The notes under the pieces: generated by a model
Database searches by the model: none
Seen by the model: the letters and a program-made list of their open reading frames with translations, nothing else
What the model was told of the DNA's origin: nothing
Source: Balneolales bacterium ANBcel1
Lineage (GTDB): Bacteria; Bacteroidota; Rhodothermia; Balneolales; Natronogracilivirgulaceae
Length of the DNA stretch: 64,000 bases
Assembly: GCA_029688905.1 (NCBI GenBank)
Contig: JARULB010000005.1
Span: 248,001-312,000, forward strand
Direction: 5' to 3'
Program-made: the position numbers and the translations under genes
Shown here: in pieces, positions 42,440-52,220 of the stretch
Numbering within the stretch: the first letter of the stretch is position 1
Layout of the letters: each line of letters starts with the position of its first letter

Positions 42440-45004
42440 TTATTCGTTTTTCAGGGCATCCGCGGGGTTGGCACGCGACATTTTAAATGAGGGGTATATG
42501 CCGGCCAGCAGTGCGGCCAGGAAAGCCAGGAGTACGGCCTGCAGGAGAATTTCCGGGGCGATATTCATCTCGAGGGTCCACCCGAAAGAACGCAGATTGA
42601 TGATATGGACCAGCACCGTTGCCATAAGCAGACCGACGGGAACCGAAAGGAGTCCCGCCATGGCTCCCATCACCCCGGTTTGTGTGGTCACATATCTCCA
42701 GAGCTGCGAAGGCGTCATTCCATTGGCGCGCAGAACGGCGAATTCTTTGGAGCGCTCGAGCTGAAGGGCCATCAGTGCGGTGAGCACCCCGACGAAGGCC
42801 ACCAGAATTGCCAGCAGCCGAAGCACCCAGGTGATGGTAAAGGTTCGGTCAAAGATATCAAGTGACGCTTCCCGCAGTCCCCGGTTCGACCTGATGTATA
42901 CTTCCTGGATATCTGCGGCCATGACTCGAAGATCCTGAACGAGCTGTTCCGGATCGACTTCGTCGGAGGTATACAGAGCCAGGCCCGAAACGGCATCATC
43001 CTCAAAAAAGCGATTATAGATGGTTCGGTCGATGGATACGACGCCAAGATCGGAGGTAAAATCAACATACACCCCCGAGATCCGAAAAGGCTGATCGCCG
43101 CTGTCGGTCCGGATCCGAAGCGTATCTCCGGTGCCGGCGGAGTGGCGGGAGGCGAATGCTTCGGATACCATAACGGGTGGGAGTGACACGTTCGCGGCAT
43201 CCGGATCGGTGTCAAAAATCGACCGGCCGAATCGCATGCGGTAGGATTCCCGCGAGGAGGGGCCCGGCTCCACTGCGACGAGGTTGACGGTTCCGAACGG
43301 TGTCTGTGCCGTGGTATTCCTGACGGAATGAGCCCCGGCAACGCCTTCGAATCCGGAAAGTTGCCGAATCAGTTCAGGCTTCAGGGAGGCGGTTGCCTGG
43401 CGGGCCGCATTTCCCGGAGGCTGTACATAGATATCCGCCCGGAGCTGTGCCTCTAGCCATGACGCGACGGTTCCGCGGAAACTGTCCACCATAACCCCCA
43501 CCCCGACGGTCGCCGCAACGGCAATGGTCAGTGCCGAAACCGCAACGGATGTTCGACTCAGGTCGGTCACAACCCCGGTAACGGACATTTTAGCGATCAT
43601 CCCTCCGATGCGGGCCATCACCGGCCGCAAGCCTGCGGCCATGAATGTGACAAGAATGGGGGCCAGCAGGGCAAAACCCGCGATCATGAGCAGCAGTCCC
43701 AGGTAACCGGCCGCAACACTTTGACCCGGAAGCAGCAGCACCAGACCCCCGGCGGCAAAGAGTGAGAGTCCGGCGGCAGCCAACTTGCCTGCGGCCTGGC
43801 GGATCCATGTATCACGGCCGGATCGTTGCAGAACGGTATTAACCTGCGCGCCGGCCGCCTCGCGCGCCGGGACAATTGCGGCAACAAGCGTGGCTCCAAT
43901 GCCGAGTGCCAGGCCCTTGACCAGGGTAAAAAGATCCAACTGAAGTTGCCGGACGGTCAGCACAAAATAGAGGTCGTTGATGGTCTGCGTGACCATTTGA
44001 AGCAGAAAACCGGAAAGGATGATCCCTGCCAGCAACCCTGCCGCGGTACCTGTCGCGCCGAGCAGCAGCGCTTCGCCAAGTATCAGTGTCCGGATCTCCC
44101 TGCCGGTGACACCCGATGCCCGTAATCGTCCGATAAGCGGCCGGCGCTGGAGAACCGAAAACGTCATGGTATTATAGATCAGAAATACGCCTATCAGCAG
44201 AGCCAGCAGGCTAAGTGCCTGCAGGTTGCGCTCAAAAGCGCTGGTCATCTGCGCCATGCTGTCCGTTCGCGACCCGGATCGGACGATTTCGGCGCCAGCG
44301 GGCAACAGGTCCCGCAGCCGCGCCATCCCGGCGGTATCGTCCTCCTCCAAAATCAAGTCGATACGGGTGAGCGATCCCGCCATATCAAAAAGCTGTTGTG
44401 CGGTTCCGATATCCACGATCAGCAAGTTCTCGAGGGCCTGCCTGCTGCGGGAGTCGTCGGCAGCGGCCAGATCACTGATGCGCACATTGTGAGCCACACC
44501 ATCGATGCTCAGGGCTAGGGTATCACCGATCGACAGGTTCAGGGATGCAGCCGTTTCCTCCGAGATAAGTGCCGCGCCCTCCTCTGCCATGAAATCTGCG
44601 AGATTGATGCCGGCATCCTGCGATGCAAAGGAGCGGAATGGTGCTTCGGCGACCGGATCGACTCCCAGTACACGGGCTGTGTTTCCGGATCCGGGAAGCG
44701 TGGCAAAGCCTTCGATTACGGGAGCTGCCAGGCGCATTCCGGCCCGAACCCGGATATCGCGGTAAAGCTGGTCACCAAGCTGGTCCGATGCTCCGGTGAT
44801 CTGATGCGTTGCCGGTCCTGTCACCGCCTCCGACGATAGCCGGAATGCCCGCTGGGCGCTGTTGTTGGCAAGGTCGATGGCCACAACGATGGTAACTCCA
44901 AGCGCGATCCCGGTCACCGACAAGGCAAAGAGCCACGGGTGCCGATACAGGAACCTGAGACCTGATTTCCAGAGTAGCGGTGGGGGGAGAAAGGTCCGCA
45001 TCAT
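42440..45004 (-). CDS. FtsX-family ABC transporter permease (AttFG-like)
   Basis: 854 residues. One N-terminal transmembrane helix (LFALSVTGIALGVTIVVAI) precedes a large periplasmic domain. A first FtsX core has three helices (about 255-400, LALLIGVFLIYNTMTF, GTAAGLLAGIILSGF). Two further helices lie in the centre (GGLVLLLPG, LLLMIAGFALLAPILV), then a second periplasmic domain and a second FtsX core at the C-terminus (LLAILVAFVGVLTALMAL, PVGLLMATVLVHI). The duplicated architecture is that of YbbP/LolCE-type mechanotransmission or export permeases. The start codon overlaps the ATPase stop by 4 bp, indicating translational coupling. Confidence 0.93.
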   Translation of the reverse strand: MMRTFLPPPLLWKSGLRFLYRHPWLFALSVTGIALGVTIVVAIDLANNSAQRAFRLSSEAVTGPATHQITGASDQLGDQLYRDIRVRAGMRLAAPVIEGFATLPGSGNTARVLGVDPVAEAPFRSFASQDAGINLADFMAEEGAALISEETAASLNLSIGDTLALSIDGVAHNVRISDLAAADDSRSRQALENLLIVDIGTAQQLFDMAGSLTRIDLILEEDDTAGMARLRDLLPAGAEIVRSGSRTDSMAQMTSAFERNLQALSLLALLIGVFLIYNTMTFSVLQRRPLIGRLRASGVTGREIRTLILGEALLLGATGTAAGLLAGIILSGFLLQMVTQTINDLYFVLTVRQLQLDLFTLVKGLALGIGATLVAAIVPAREAAGAQVNTVLQRSGRDTWIRQAAGKLAAAGLSLFAAGGLVLLLPGQSVAAGYLGLLLMIAGFALLAPILVTFMAAGLRPVMARIGGMIAKMSVTGVVTDLSRTSVAVSALTIAVAATVGVGVMVDSFRGTVASWLEAQLRADIYVQPPGNAARQATASLKPELIRQLSGFEGVAGAHSVRNTTAQTPFGTVNLVAVEPGPSSRESYRMRFGRSIFDTDPDAANVSLPPVMVSEAFASRHSAGTGDTLRIRTDSGDQPFRISGVYVDFTSDLGVVSIDRTIYNRFFEDDAVSGLALYTSDEVDPEQLVQDLRVMAADIQEVYIRSNRGLREASLDIFDRTFTITWVLRLLAILVAFVGVLTALMALQLERSKEFAVLRANGMTPSQLWRYVTTQTGVMGAMAGLLSVPVGLLMATVLVHIINLRSFGWTLEMNIAPEILLQAVLLAFLAALLAGIYPSFKMSRANPADALKNE

Positions 45005-45732
45005 TCCTCCTGCGTAACGGTATGGCGGGGGGATGGCAGAAACACAGGTCGCCCCGATTCAAGCTGCAGTACGCGGTCTGCCAGACGGCAGAGGTCTTCA
45101 TCATGCGTGGCAATAAGTATGGTCTGGTTATTCTCTCTTGCGAGGCCGGTCATCAACCGGATGACATGTTCGGCGGTGCGATGATCCAGGTTGCCGGTGG
45201 GCTCGTCTGCCAGAATCAGCAGGGGGCGATGAATCATCGCCCTGGCGATCGCTACCCGCTGTTGTTCACCGCCGGATAGACGGTCGGGAAAACTGACTGC
45301 ACGATCAGCCAGACCGACCTCCTCCAGAAACTGCATGGCCTTTTCCGTATTAACCGCGCTCTCCTCGCCTTTCAGCGACAGGGGGAGCAAGACATTTTCC
45401 ATCACGGTCAGTGTCGGAATAAGATTAAACGACTGGAAGACAAACCCGATATAATTCCTGCGAAACAGGGTTCGCTCGTGTTCGCTCATGGCCGTAATAT
45501 TTTCGCCGCCAATGGTAACGCGGCCGCCGTCGGGATGATCAATGCCGCTGAGAATATTCAGCAGGGTGCTTTTCCCGGAGCCGGATTTCCCAAGCAGCAC
45601 AATCAGTTCGGCCTGCTTTATTTCAAGGTCGAGCCGGTCGAGAACAAGGTTGGTCTTATCCCCTTCGGTATACTTCTTGGTAACATGTTTCAGGGACGCG
45701 ATGAAAGAGGCCTGGATGGTTTCTGTATTCAT
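45001..45732 (-). CDS. ABC transporter ATP-binding protein (AttE/LolD-like)
   Basis: 243 residues from the Met at 45730-45732 (MNTETIQASF); the frame is open a further 207 bp upstream, but that part does not look like protein. Walker A is GKSGSGKST, the signature is LSGGEQQRVAIARA and Walker B is LLILADEPTGNLD, followed by the switch His in IATHDED. The sequence is of the LolD/MacB-type ATPase class that partners FtsX-fold permeases. It overlaps the permease gene by four bases and is the first gene of a three-gene operon with the permease and AttH-like protein. Confidence 0.95.
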   Translation of the reverse strand: MNTETIQASFIASLKHVTKKYTEGDKTNLVLDRLDLEIKQAELIVLLGKSGSGKSTLLNILSGIDHPDGGRVTIGGENITAMSEHERTLFRRNYIGFVFQSFNLIPTLTVMENVLLPLSLKGEESAVNTEKAMQFLEEVGLADRAVSFPDRLSGGEQQRVAIARAMIHRPLLILADEPTGNLDHRTAEHVIRLMTGLARENNQTILIATHDEDLCRLADRVLQLESGRPVFLPSPRHTVTQEE

Positions 45733-46044
45733 GTAGCGGGTCTGATAGGACGTGGGGTTGATATGCTGAACTGCTTCAGCCGGTAAAAACGGCCGTTCCC
45801 GGCAGTTAAATGGGAGTGATAATATCACGCGAAGCAGAACAAAGCTTCTTTCCTTTTTGTTCCACCTTGCGGTGGGGGTTGCCTGCGGAACCGATGGCAC
45901 CAGGGTACAGCAAGAGACGAGCTGCGGATGAATGAGCAAACCGTAAAAGAGAACCGATGATACCAGGGATGCAGCTAAAGGCCTGGGAATCGTTCCTGCG
46001 ACGCATCACAATTCTGAGTATTTTTCCACCTTTACCTCCAACTG
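45733..46044. other. Divergent intergenic region
   Basis: 312 bp between divergently transcribed ABC ATPase and unknown membrane protein genes. It should hold both promoters. I see no clear promoter consensus, operator palindrome or small gene in it. Confidence 0.3.
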
Positions 46045-47916
46045 ATGGCCACATTGTCACGAAAACGGACAGAACGAATAACGCTCGACAGGGAGAACAA
46101 CGAGCACAGCCGGCGGCTCCGCAAAAGCCTGAACAAAATCCGCTGGTCCCATACCCTGATGCAAATCTTCTGGACGGCCGGCCCGGTCACCGGTCTGGGC
46201 CTGATCGGTGGGTACTACATCGGGTACGGACAGCTGCCATCGGTACAGTTGCTGGTGTACTTCATCAGTTTCACGGTCTTGTCCGGCCTGATCGGCCTGA
46301 TTGCCAAAATTGTCCTGGAAACAACACGCGGCCCTCTCAAAGAACAGGGGGAACGTGACATTCTCGATGTGACCGACAAGTTGGGTGACCTGATTCTTGC
46401 CGCACGTGATATGATCGTGCAGGGCTACGAAGGGGAGATGAGAAAGCGGGAAGCCGCCCTGCAGCTGCTGCGCCGGGTGGATCTGTCGCCGTATGGCGTA
46501 TCCATAGCGTTCACCGATTTGACGGGCAATGCCGAAATCGGCGAAATCATGGGCCGGATCTACACCTATCGCCGCATCGGCCTTCACTCCAGGGTGCGGG
46601 AAATCCATACCGAATATCATCAGCAGGTGGACGAGATCATCAAAGGTATCGAACTGGAATCGCCGGATGCCGCCCGTGAAATCCGCGACTGGTTCACCGG
46701 AAGCACATTCGGCATGTCGAAACTCGGCGCTCCAAGAGAACCCTTCTTCCTGCAGCGGGTGATGTCCTCCATCGAAAATAACAATCCGCTGCTGATGACC
46801 TTTCGGGATGTCGAAGAGATGATCATTTTGGCTTTCGAGCTCATCAACGGCCGGGAGATTCCATCCCTGGTATTTCAGTATACCGGCCGGTGGAAATTCG
46901 CACGGGCTCTGGATGAGCTGGAAATTAAACGCAGCCAGTTCCGGGTATCCCAGGCGCGCAGCGGAAACCGGATCCGCGCCCTCTCATCCTATCTTATCGA
47001 AACCGGTTTTTCCTCAATGGAGGAGTTGCCGGAGGGCCTGACCATCAACCAGCTTGTGAAACAGGTTAACAAAGAAATCACTCGTCTCGCCGGCGAACTG
47101 AATCGCAGCATGAATAACCCGTCCGTCTCTGCGGAAGAGTTAAAGCGACTCACCGGCATCATGAAAACCGCGCTCGAACTTTACCAAATGGCCCACAAGG
47201 CCTATGTAGAGACCGGAAAAATTCACACTCAGCTTATTGAAGCCTCCGGCAAATGGGACGCCATCACCTCTGAGGCCTACGGAAACCCCGCGCTTCTGCG
47301 GCTGAAATCCGGTAGAAGAGGTATCCAGATACAGGAAAACACCATCCACCTTGACGATGAGGCACGCCTGGAAGTCTGTCGGCACCTATCATGGTATTTC
47401 GCGAAACAGGATACCAGGAACATCAGCTCCGCTTTCTTCACTTCGACAGATAGCAGCGGAGCTCTGGCCGCCAGAAGACTGGCCATTGAAATCGCCTTGG
47501 CCCTCGAACCGCATATCCGCATTTCCAAACCCGAGATCCAGCGTAATATCAACGCGACCAAAGCCACCTATCTTGGCGAGCTGGCGCCGAACATGAACGC
47601 GACTCAAAAAGCGGAAATTGGCCGGCGTATGGCGGATGTAGCCGACGACCGCCTCGATGTGGCCGCCGAACAGCTGGCCGAGACGCTGGTCAGGTTGTAC
47701 CATGTGGACCTTACCAAAGAAGCCAGAGATTTTCTCCATTACACCTACGGTGCACGGCCGGAAGCCCTGGAGCTGCTGGAGGCTCGTGAAAAAGCCACGG
47801 AACATCCGGTCAGCTACCTGAGTGAACGCCCGCCGGCTGTCGACCCGCCGGATCCCTTCTGGATCAAAACCCAGATTGCGGCAAAAAAAGCACTCTCGAG
47901 GAGAAAAAACCACTGA
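46045..47916 (+). CDS. Two-TM, mostly helical protein of unknown function
   Basis: 623 residues that I do not recognise. A basic N-terminus (about 1-35) precedes two hydrophobic helices at about 39-62 (FWTAGPVTGLGLIGGYYIGY) and 68-90 (LLVYFISFTVLSGLIGLIAK), which would form a hairpin in the inner membrane with both ends in the cytoplasm. The remaining 530 residues are soluble and almost entirely helical, with charged heptad-like stretches, and contain no enzyme motif that I can identify. The C-terminus is basic (AAKKALSRRKNH). It stands alone, divergent from the ABC exporter and upstream of a 690-bp gene-free stretch. The codon pattern and open frame leave no doubt that it is a gene. Confidence 0.85.
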   Translation: MATLSRKRTERITLDRENNEHSRRLRKSLNKIRWSHTLMQIFWTAGPVTGLGLIGGYYIGYGQLPSVQLLVYFISFTVLSGLIGLIAKIVLETTRGPLKEQGERDILDVTDKLGDLILAARDMIVQGYEGEMRKREAALQLLRRVDLSPYGVSIAFTDLTGNAEIGEIMGRIYTYRRIGLHSRVREIHTEYHQQVDEIIKGIELESPDAAREIRDWFTGSTFGMSKLGAPREPFFLQRVMSSIENNNPLLMTFRDVEEMIILAFELINGREIPSLVFQYTGRWKFARALDELEIKRSQFRVSQARSGNRIRALSSYLIETGFSSMEELPEGLTINQLVKQVNKEITRLAGELNRSMNNPSVSAEELKRLTGIMKTALELYQMAHKAYVETGKIHTQLIEASGKWDAITSEAYGNPALLRLKSGRRGIQIQENTIHLDDEARLEVCRHLSWYFAKQDTRNISSAFFTSTDSSGALAARRLAIEIALALEPHIRISKPEIQRNINATKATYLGELAPNMNATQKAEIGRRMADVADDRLDVAAEQLAETLVRLYHVDLTKEARDFLHYTYGARPEALELLEAREKATEHPVSYLSERPPAVDPPDPFWIKTQIAAKKALSRRKNH

Positions 47917-48607
47917 TACCGCCTCACTGCGGCATGACCCTTATTCATCAACGGCCTGCAGGTTACGGTTTTTTCGCACAAGACCCCCATCCCTTCACCG
48001 ATTACTATACTGCCCCGCACCTCTGGCACAATGTTTGTTATGAAAGAAAATGTCGTGCGGAAAACATGTCTGCATTCCATCACTTTAAAAAGATGGCAAT
48101 AAAGATCATGCAACCGCTTTCAACCATTTTCATTGCCTAAAGTTAAAAAAGCTTAAGGCTTGCAAAAAAGAACCGATAAGAGTGAATGAAACAGACGCTT
48201 TCTATCCGTTTCATTCGAGGTCTGCACTGGATAACACATTTTCAGCTGGTCAACCCGGTAAATGCCGACAACCTGCAGGGGTATGAGGGTTGCCCGATGA
48301 AAGGCATACGGGATATGCCGGCACCAGGTTTTAGTAACGGTCTTTAAATCTCACGCAGTTTTAGCAAGGCTGGAAGCTCTGTTTTTCACACCGCCAATTT
48401 GAAGATGCCGGTTGTGAAACCGGTGTTGCCGGTCAACTTAGGTCTCCGCGTTTCCTTTACGGGTATAAAGGGAATAACGAAACCGGATTTGCAGTAAACG
48501 GCCATCGTTGCAAGCCCGCCTCTAGCGTATTGCACTATCGGCCAACGCCATTGATGAAGCATCATCAGGTCTTATACATAGAATCAATCAACCAAACACA
48601 ATCACGC
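47917..48607 (+). other. Long gene-free leader with hairpins ahead of porin
   Basis: 691 bp with no supported gene. The half nearest the porin start can form several hairpins: CAACC/GGTTG (48269-48273 with 48288-48292), GGCATA/TATGCC (48303-48308 with 48314-48319) and CCGGTT-GTGA-AACCGG (48408-48423), the last with a GNRA-type loop and extendable by wobble pairs. I could not match it to a cobalamin, c-di-GMP or other riboswitch consensus. It may be a structured 5' leader of the porin operon. Confidence 0.35.
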
Positions 48608-49720
48608 ATGAAAACAACCACAATTACAATGGCCATCCTGCTGATGGCAGCTATTGGCAGTGCTCAATCACAAAGCTACTGGGAGCCCTACACCAACATT
48701 ACCGGCTACATCTCCACAGAATTCAATTGGTTCGATAACCTGGAAGGTTTCGATTACGATTATGGTGCCGCCGTATCGGAAGCGGGGCTATTAATGTCAT
48801 ACCGGCCGACTTCCCAGCTCACCATCCGCGGTGTATTTGTATACCGTCCGGGTTACGAGTTCGACAAAATGCTGAACGAAGCGTACGGTGAGTATGCGTT
48901 GACTCCCTATCTCAATGTAAGAGCAGGCCGTTTTCTCCAGTCGCTCAGCCCGACCAACACCTATTACTACGCACCGGTAAACACCAGCGCGACACTGCCC
49001 ATCCTGGTCAGTAACAACGAGTTCTTCCCGTTGAACATCGATGGTGTTTCTGTGAACGGACAGTTCGGCAACGACTTCCGCTTCAATTATGATGTATTTG
49101 CCGGAGGGTACCGCAACGACATGTCGTCACGAACCGGCGCCCTGGGCTTCTTTGGCGGCGAAGTAAATTATTTCAATTCTTTACTTGGAGCTGACCCCAT
49201 CGACCTTCCCGATTACAACAACGTGGCTATTGCCGGTACCGCCGGGGTTTCCTACAAAAACTACGTCGATGTCGGGTTCGGAGTATTCAACCCGAGGAAT
49301 GAGATCGTCACCCTGGGTTTCCAATTTGAGGAAGACGAGCTGTTCCCGGGTTCACCCGCGGAATATATGGAATTCACCATGGAGTTCGAGAAAATCGCCT
49401 ACGGAGTGAATGCCCGTCTGCAATACGGTAACACCCAGATCAAGGCTGAATATTGGGAAGCGGAGATTTCAACCGAAGGTTTCACCAGCGATTATGATGC
49501 CTACTATGTTGAGCTGAGCCAGCGAATCAACACGATTACACCCTATGTCCGGTACGAAAAACAGAATGCAGGCGATCTTTCGTATTCCCGCTACACAGGC
49601 GGTGTGAACTTCAAACCGACGTTCGCGACAACCCTGAAACTCGAGTACCTCCTCTACACGCAGGATGACGTCGATGATAATCTTCACGGATTTGTCGGAT
49701 CCTTCATTTACTCATTCTAA
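48608..49720 (+). CDS. Porin-like outer-membrane beta-barrel
   Basis: 370 residues from the Met at 48608, which begins a signal peptide (MKTTTITMAILLMAAIGSAQSQ). The upstream in-frame Met at 48530 adds 26 residues ahead of that signal and is unlikely. The mature part is alternating beta-strand sequence with many Tyr/Phe residues (SYRPTSQLTIRGVFVYRPGYEF, LTPYLNVRAGRFLQS) ending VGSFIYSF, the usual outer-membrane C-terminal Phe. It resembles phosphate-selective-porin-like barrels in general form. It precedes a periplasmic binding protein gene by 13 bp, so the two are probably co-expressed and handle the same small solute. The solute is unknown. Confidence 0.8.
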   Translation: MKTTTITMAILLMAAIGSAQSQSYWEPYTNITGYISTEFNWFDNLEGFDYDYGAAVSEAGLLMSYRPTSQLTIRGVFVYRPGYEFDKMLNEAYGEYALTPYLNVRAGRFLQSLSPTNTYYYAPVNTSATLPILVSNNEFFPLNIDGVSVNGQFGNDFRFNYDVFAGGYRNDMSSRTGALGFFGGEVNYFNSLLGADPIDLPDYNNVAIAGTAGVSYKNYVDVGFGVFNPRNEIVTLGFQFEEDELFPGSPAEYMEFTMEFEKIAYGVNARLQYGNTQIKAEYWEAEISTEGFTSDYDAYYVELSQRINTITPYVRYEKQNAGDLSYSRYTGGVNFKPTFATTLKLEYLLYTQDDVDDNLHGFVGSFIYSF

Positions 49721-49733
49721 CTCTGGTAAAGCC

Positions 49734-50156
49734 ATGAAAAATATTTTGATCATTCTCTCTTTTTTATTGCTTGCCACGGCTATGCAGGCATCCGGACAAT
49801 CCTTCAAGGTGATTGTCAATAACGACAATTCGGTAGCCTCCATTTCCAAAAGCGATTTGTCGGCCATCTTTCTGAAGACCAACACCCGCTGGGCTGACGG
49901 TTCCACCATTGAACCGGTCGATCAAAGTGCGCGCTCGGCGGTTCGTGAAGTGTTTTCACAGGAAGTTCACGGACGAAATGTCGGTGCCATCCGGAGTCAC
50001 TGGCAGCAGGCCGCGTTCTCGGGCGCTGGAACTGCACCCCTCGAGCGTGGCAGCGACGCAGACGTTGTACAATTCGTGCAATCCAACCCCGGAGCTATCG
50101 GGTATGTTTCCGCCGATGCAAATGTCTCCGGTGTAAAAACCATAAGCGTGCAGTAA
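49734..50156 (+). CDS. Short PstS-like periplasmic binding protein
   Basis: 140 residues from the Met at 49734, with a signal peptide ending at about residue 22 (MQASGQS). The mature part resembles one lobe of the PstS-type phosphate-binding fold: FKVIVNNDNSVASISKSDLSAIFLK, then TRWADGSTIEPVDQ and NPGAIGYVSAD near the end. It is about half the length of ordinary PstS, as in small PBP-like proteins coded beside porins and sensory proteins. No ABC permease is nearby, so transport is unlikely and sensing or carrier functions are more plausible. A long hairpin follows its stop. Confidence 0.8.
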   Translation: MKNILIILSFLLLATAMQASGQSFKVIVNNDNSVASISKSDLSAIFLKTNTRWADGSTIEPVDQSARSAVREVFSQEVHGRNVGAIRSHWQQAAFSGAGTAPLERGSDADVVQFVQSNPGAIGYVSADANVSGVKTISVQ

Positions 50157-50169
50157 GCAAAACCTCCAG

Positions 50170-50230
50170 ATGCGGGCCATCGCCGTTCTGTTTGACAAAA
50201 CAACGGCATGGTCCGCATTCTCTCTCTTTT
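50170..50230 (+). terminator. Long-stem terminator after porin/PBP operon
   Basis: A stem of about 20 bp with small bulges is formed by ATGCGGGCCATCGCCGTTC-type sequence (from 50170) and its complement ending at 50218, around a GACA loop. It is followed by TCTCTCTCTTTT. It begins 13 bp after the PBP stop and separates that gene from the chemoreceptor gene. Confidence 0.65.
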
Positions 50231-50378
50231 CGGATCAGCAGTTTACCAACGGCACCCGGAGACCCGGCATTAAAACGTAAGGAATCCGTTTCTATCCTCA
50301 CGCACCCGGATTTCCCCACATGGAGCACACACGCATGCAGTACCCTAACGGTATCGGCAACCCAAGACCCTCCACAGA

Positions 50379-51989
50379 ATGAATATTTTCAATAACATAA
50401 AACTCAGATACAAGATCCTTGTCTTCCCGGCCATTTTTGTGCTGGTGGTGGGTGTGATCTACTATACCACCCAATGGAGCAACGAGTCCGTTGGAAGGGA
50501 ATTGGATACGGTTCAGTATTCGCACATTCCATACAATGATCTGACCAATCGCATGACGGCCACGCAAAGGGCGGTTCAGCAATCGTTTCAGGACGGAGTC
50601 GCCGCCCAGGACATCAACCTGATCGACAACACGGCTGCACTGGCACAGGAGTTTCGCCAGCTTGCCGACAGTGCCCGCGCAATCAGGGCCGATAACAACT
50701 ACGAGTTGCTGGATCGCACCGTAGAGTCGTTCAACCGCTATTATCGGCACGGTGTAAATTCGTCAACATTGATGATCGAGGACGACTACTCGGAGAATGT
50801 CAGCGAAAGCGTCCAGGCGATGATCGGTGAACTGGAAGTGCTCCGGGATCTGCTCGAGCAAATTTCGAGCGTTGAAATGCATCAGGCGTTTGAAAACGCC
50901 CGTGGCCATCTGGCGGAATTGCGTCAAACGATCAATATGGTGCTGTTCGTAAGTCTGGGTTTGTTTGTCGTCATCTCACTGCTGTTGTCGCAGGCCATCT
51001 CCGGAGCCTTGAAGAAAATGGTAGATAACATCCTGAGGCTGTCCGACGGACATCTGGACATCAAGGTGCCGCAAAAGTTTCTCCACCGGAAGGATGAGAT
51101 CGGCGATATTTCCCGTGCGGTGGATGACCTGGTCTCCAAACTCACGGAAGTGATCGTCGGGGTGCAAAATGAGTCCAACCACATCAATGAGATCAGTCGT
51201 CGACTCGAAGAGACATCCTCCCAGATGGCAAAAGGGTCGGGTGAACAGGCTTCTTTTGTGGAAGAGATTTCGAGCACCATGGAGCAGGTTTCTGCCAACA
51301 TCAACCAGAATGCAAGAAACGCCCAGGAGACCAACAGCTTGTCTTCGGAAGCCAACACCAAGCTGAAAGATGTCGGCAGCAGGTCGCAGGACGCGATTAA
51401 CGCCAACAGAACCATAACAGAGCGGATCAACCAGATCAGCGATATTGCGTTCCAGACCAACGTCCTGGCGTTGAACGCGGCTATTGAAGCCGCGAGGGCA
51501 GGTGATGCCGGCAAAGGGTTTGCCGTTGTGGCCGAAGAAGTTCAGATGCTTGCGGAAAAGAGCAAAACGGCGGCCGACGAGATTGTGGAACTCACCAAAA
51601 CCGCCTACAACCTGGCCAACCGCGCCGGCGAGGTGATGTTCGAAACCATTCCGAAAATCGACAAAACCTCTACGCTCGTACAGGAGATCTCCATGTCGAG
51701 TGATGAGCAAAGCAAAGGCGCCGACCAGGTCAACCAGTCGATTCAGCAGCTCAGCACACTCTCGCAGCAGAGCGCTGCCTCGAGCCAGGAGCTTGCCGCA
51801 TCCGCGGAAGACCTGATGAACCAGGCCGAGCGTCTGAAACAGTCTATTGCCTATTACAAACTGGGCGGACTCGCCCGGCAGCAGAACGGACACAAGCCAT
51901 TACAGGTTCAAAAACCGCAACCAAAAGGGATGAACGGCCACTCCAAAAAGCCGTCGCCTGAAAAGGAAATTGCTTTTGAATTGAACTGA
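50379..51989 (+). CDS. Methyl-accepting chemotaxis protein with HAMP domain
   Basis: 536 residues. TM1 is at about 12-30 ([17 protein letters not shown]), a helical periplasmic sensor at about 31-185 and TM2 at about 188-208 ([18 protein letters not shown]). A HAMP domain follows ([21 protein letters not shown]). The signalling domain has the conserved hairpin tip [20 protein letters not shown] and [15 protein letters not shown]. The tail lacks a CheR-binding pentapeptide. It senses a periplasmic signal and controls the CheA-CheW pathway or a similar one. The adjacent PBP-like protein may deliver the ligand, but the terminator between them suggests separate transcription. No che or flagellar gene is in the window. 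Confidence 0.94.
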   Translation: MNIFNNIKLRYKILVFPAIFVLVVGVIYYTTQWSNESVGRELDTVQYSHIPYNDLTNRMTATQRAVQQSFQDGVAAQDINLIDNTAALAQEFRQLADSARAIRADNNYELLDRTVESFNRYYRHGVNSSTLMIEDDYSENVSESVQAMIGELEVLRDLLEQISSVEMHQAFENARGHLAELRQTINMVLFVSLGLFVVISLLLSQAISGALKKMVDNILRLSDGHLDIKVPQKFLHRKDEIGDISRAVDDLVSKLTEVIVGVQNESNHINEISRRLEETSSQMAKGSGEQASFVEEISSTMEQVSANINQNARNAQETNSLSSEANTKLKDVGSRSQDAINANRTITERINQISDIAFQTNVLALNAAIEAARAGDAGKGFAVVAEEVQMLAEKSKTAADEIVELTKTAYNLANRAGEVMFETIPKIDKTSTLVQEISMSSDEQSKGADQVNQSIQQLSTLSQQSAASSQELAASAEDLMNQAERLKQSIAYYKLGGLARQQNGHKPLQVQKPQPKGMNGHSKKPSPEKEIAFELN

Positions 51990-52220
51990 CCAAACGGGAA
52001 ATCTCTCCCACCGATCTGAATAACAGGCGCGGCGGGCCGGGTATATGTTCCATTACCGGCTCGTCCCTCTCCTGCCGAAAAGCAGCCGGTCGAGGAATGA
52101 TTTCCTGCAACCCGGGACAGGATCTCCCTCAATAGCCGGATGTTCTATTGGAAGCGTGATGCCCTCTTCGATACATGTCTGCATGGTCGTTGGGGGCATC
52201 GTCGTTTTAGAGACCCTGTA

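Noticed and set aside
48260-48440. Cobalamin or c-di-GMP riboswitch upstream of the porin
   Set aside because: I looked for the conserved cobalamin (B12 box) and GEMM cores and did not find them; only generic hairpins remain.
49734-50156. Phosphate ABC transporter substrate-binding protein (PstS) proper
   Set aside because: About half the normal length and no pstCAB genes nearby; called PstS-like only.
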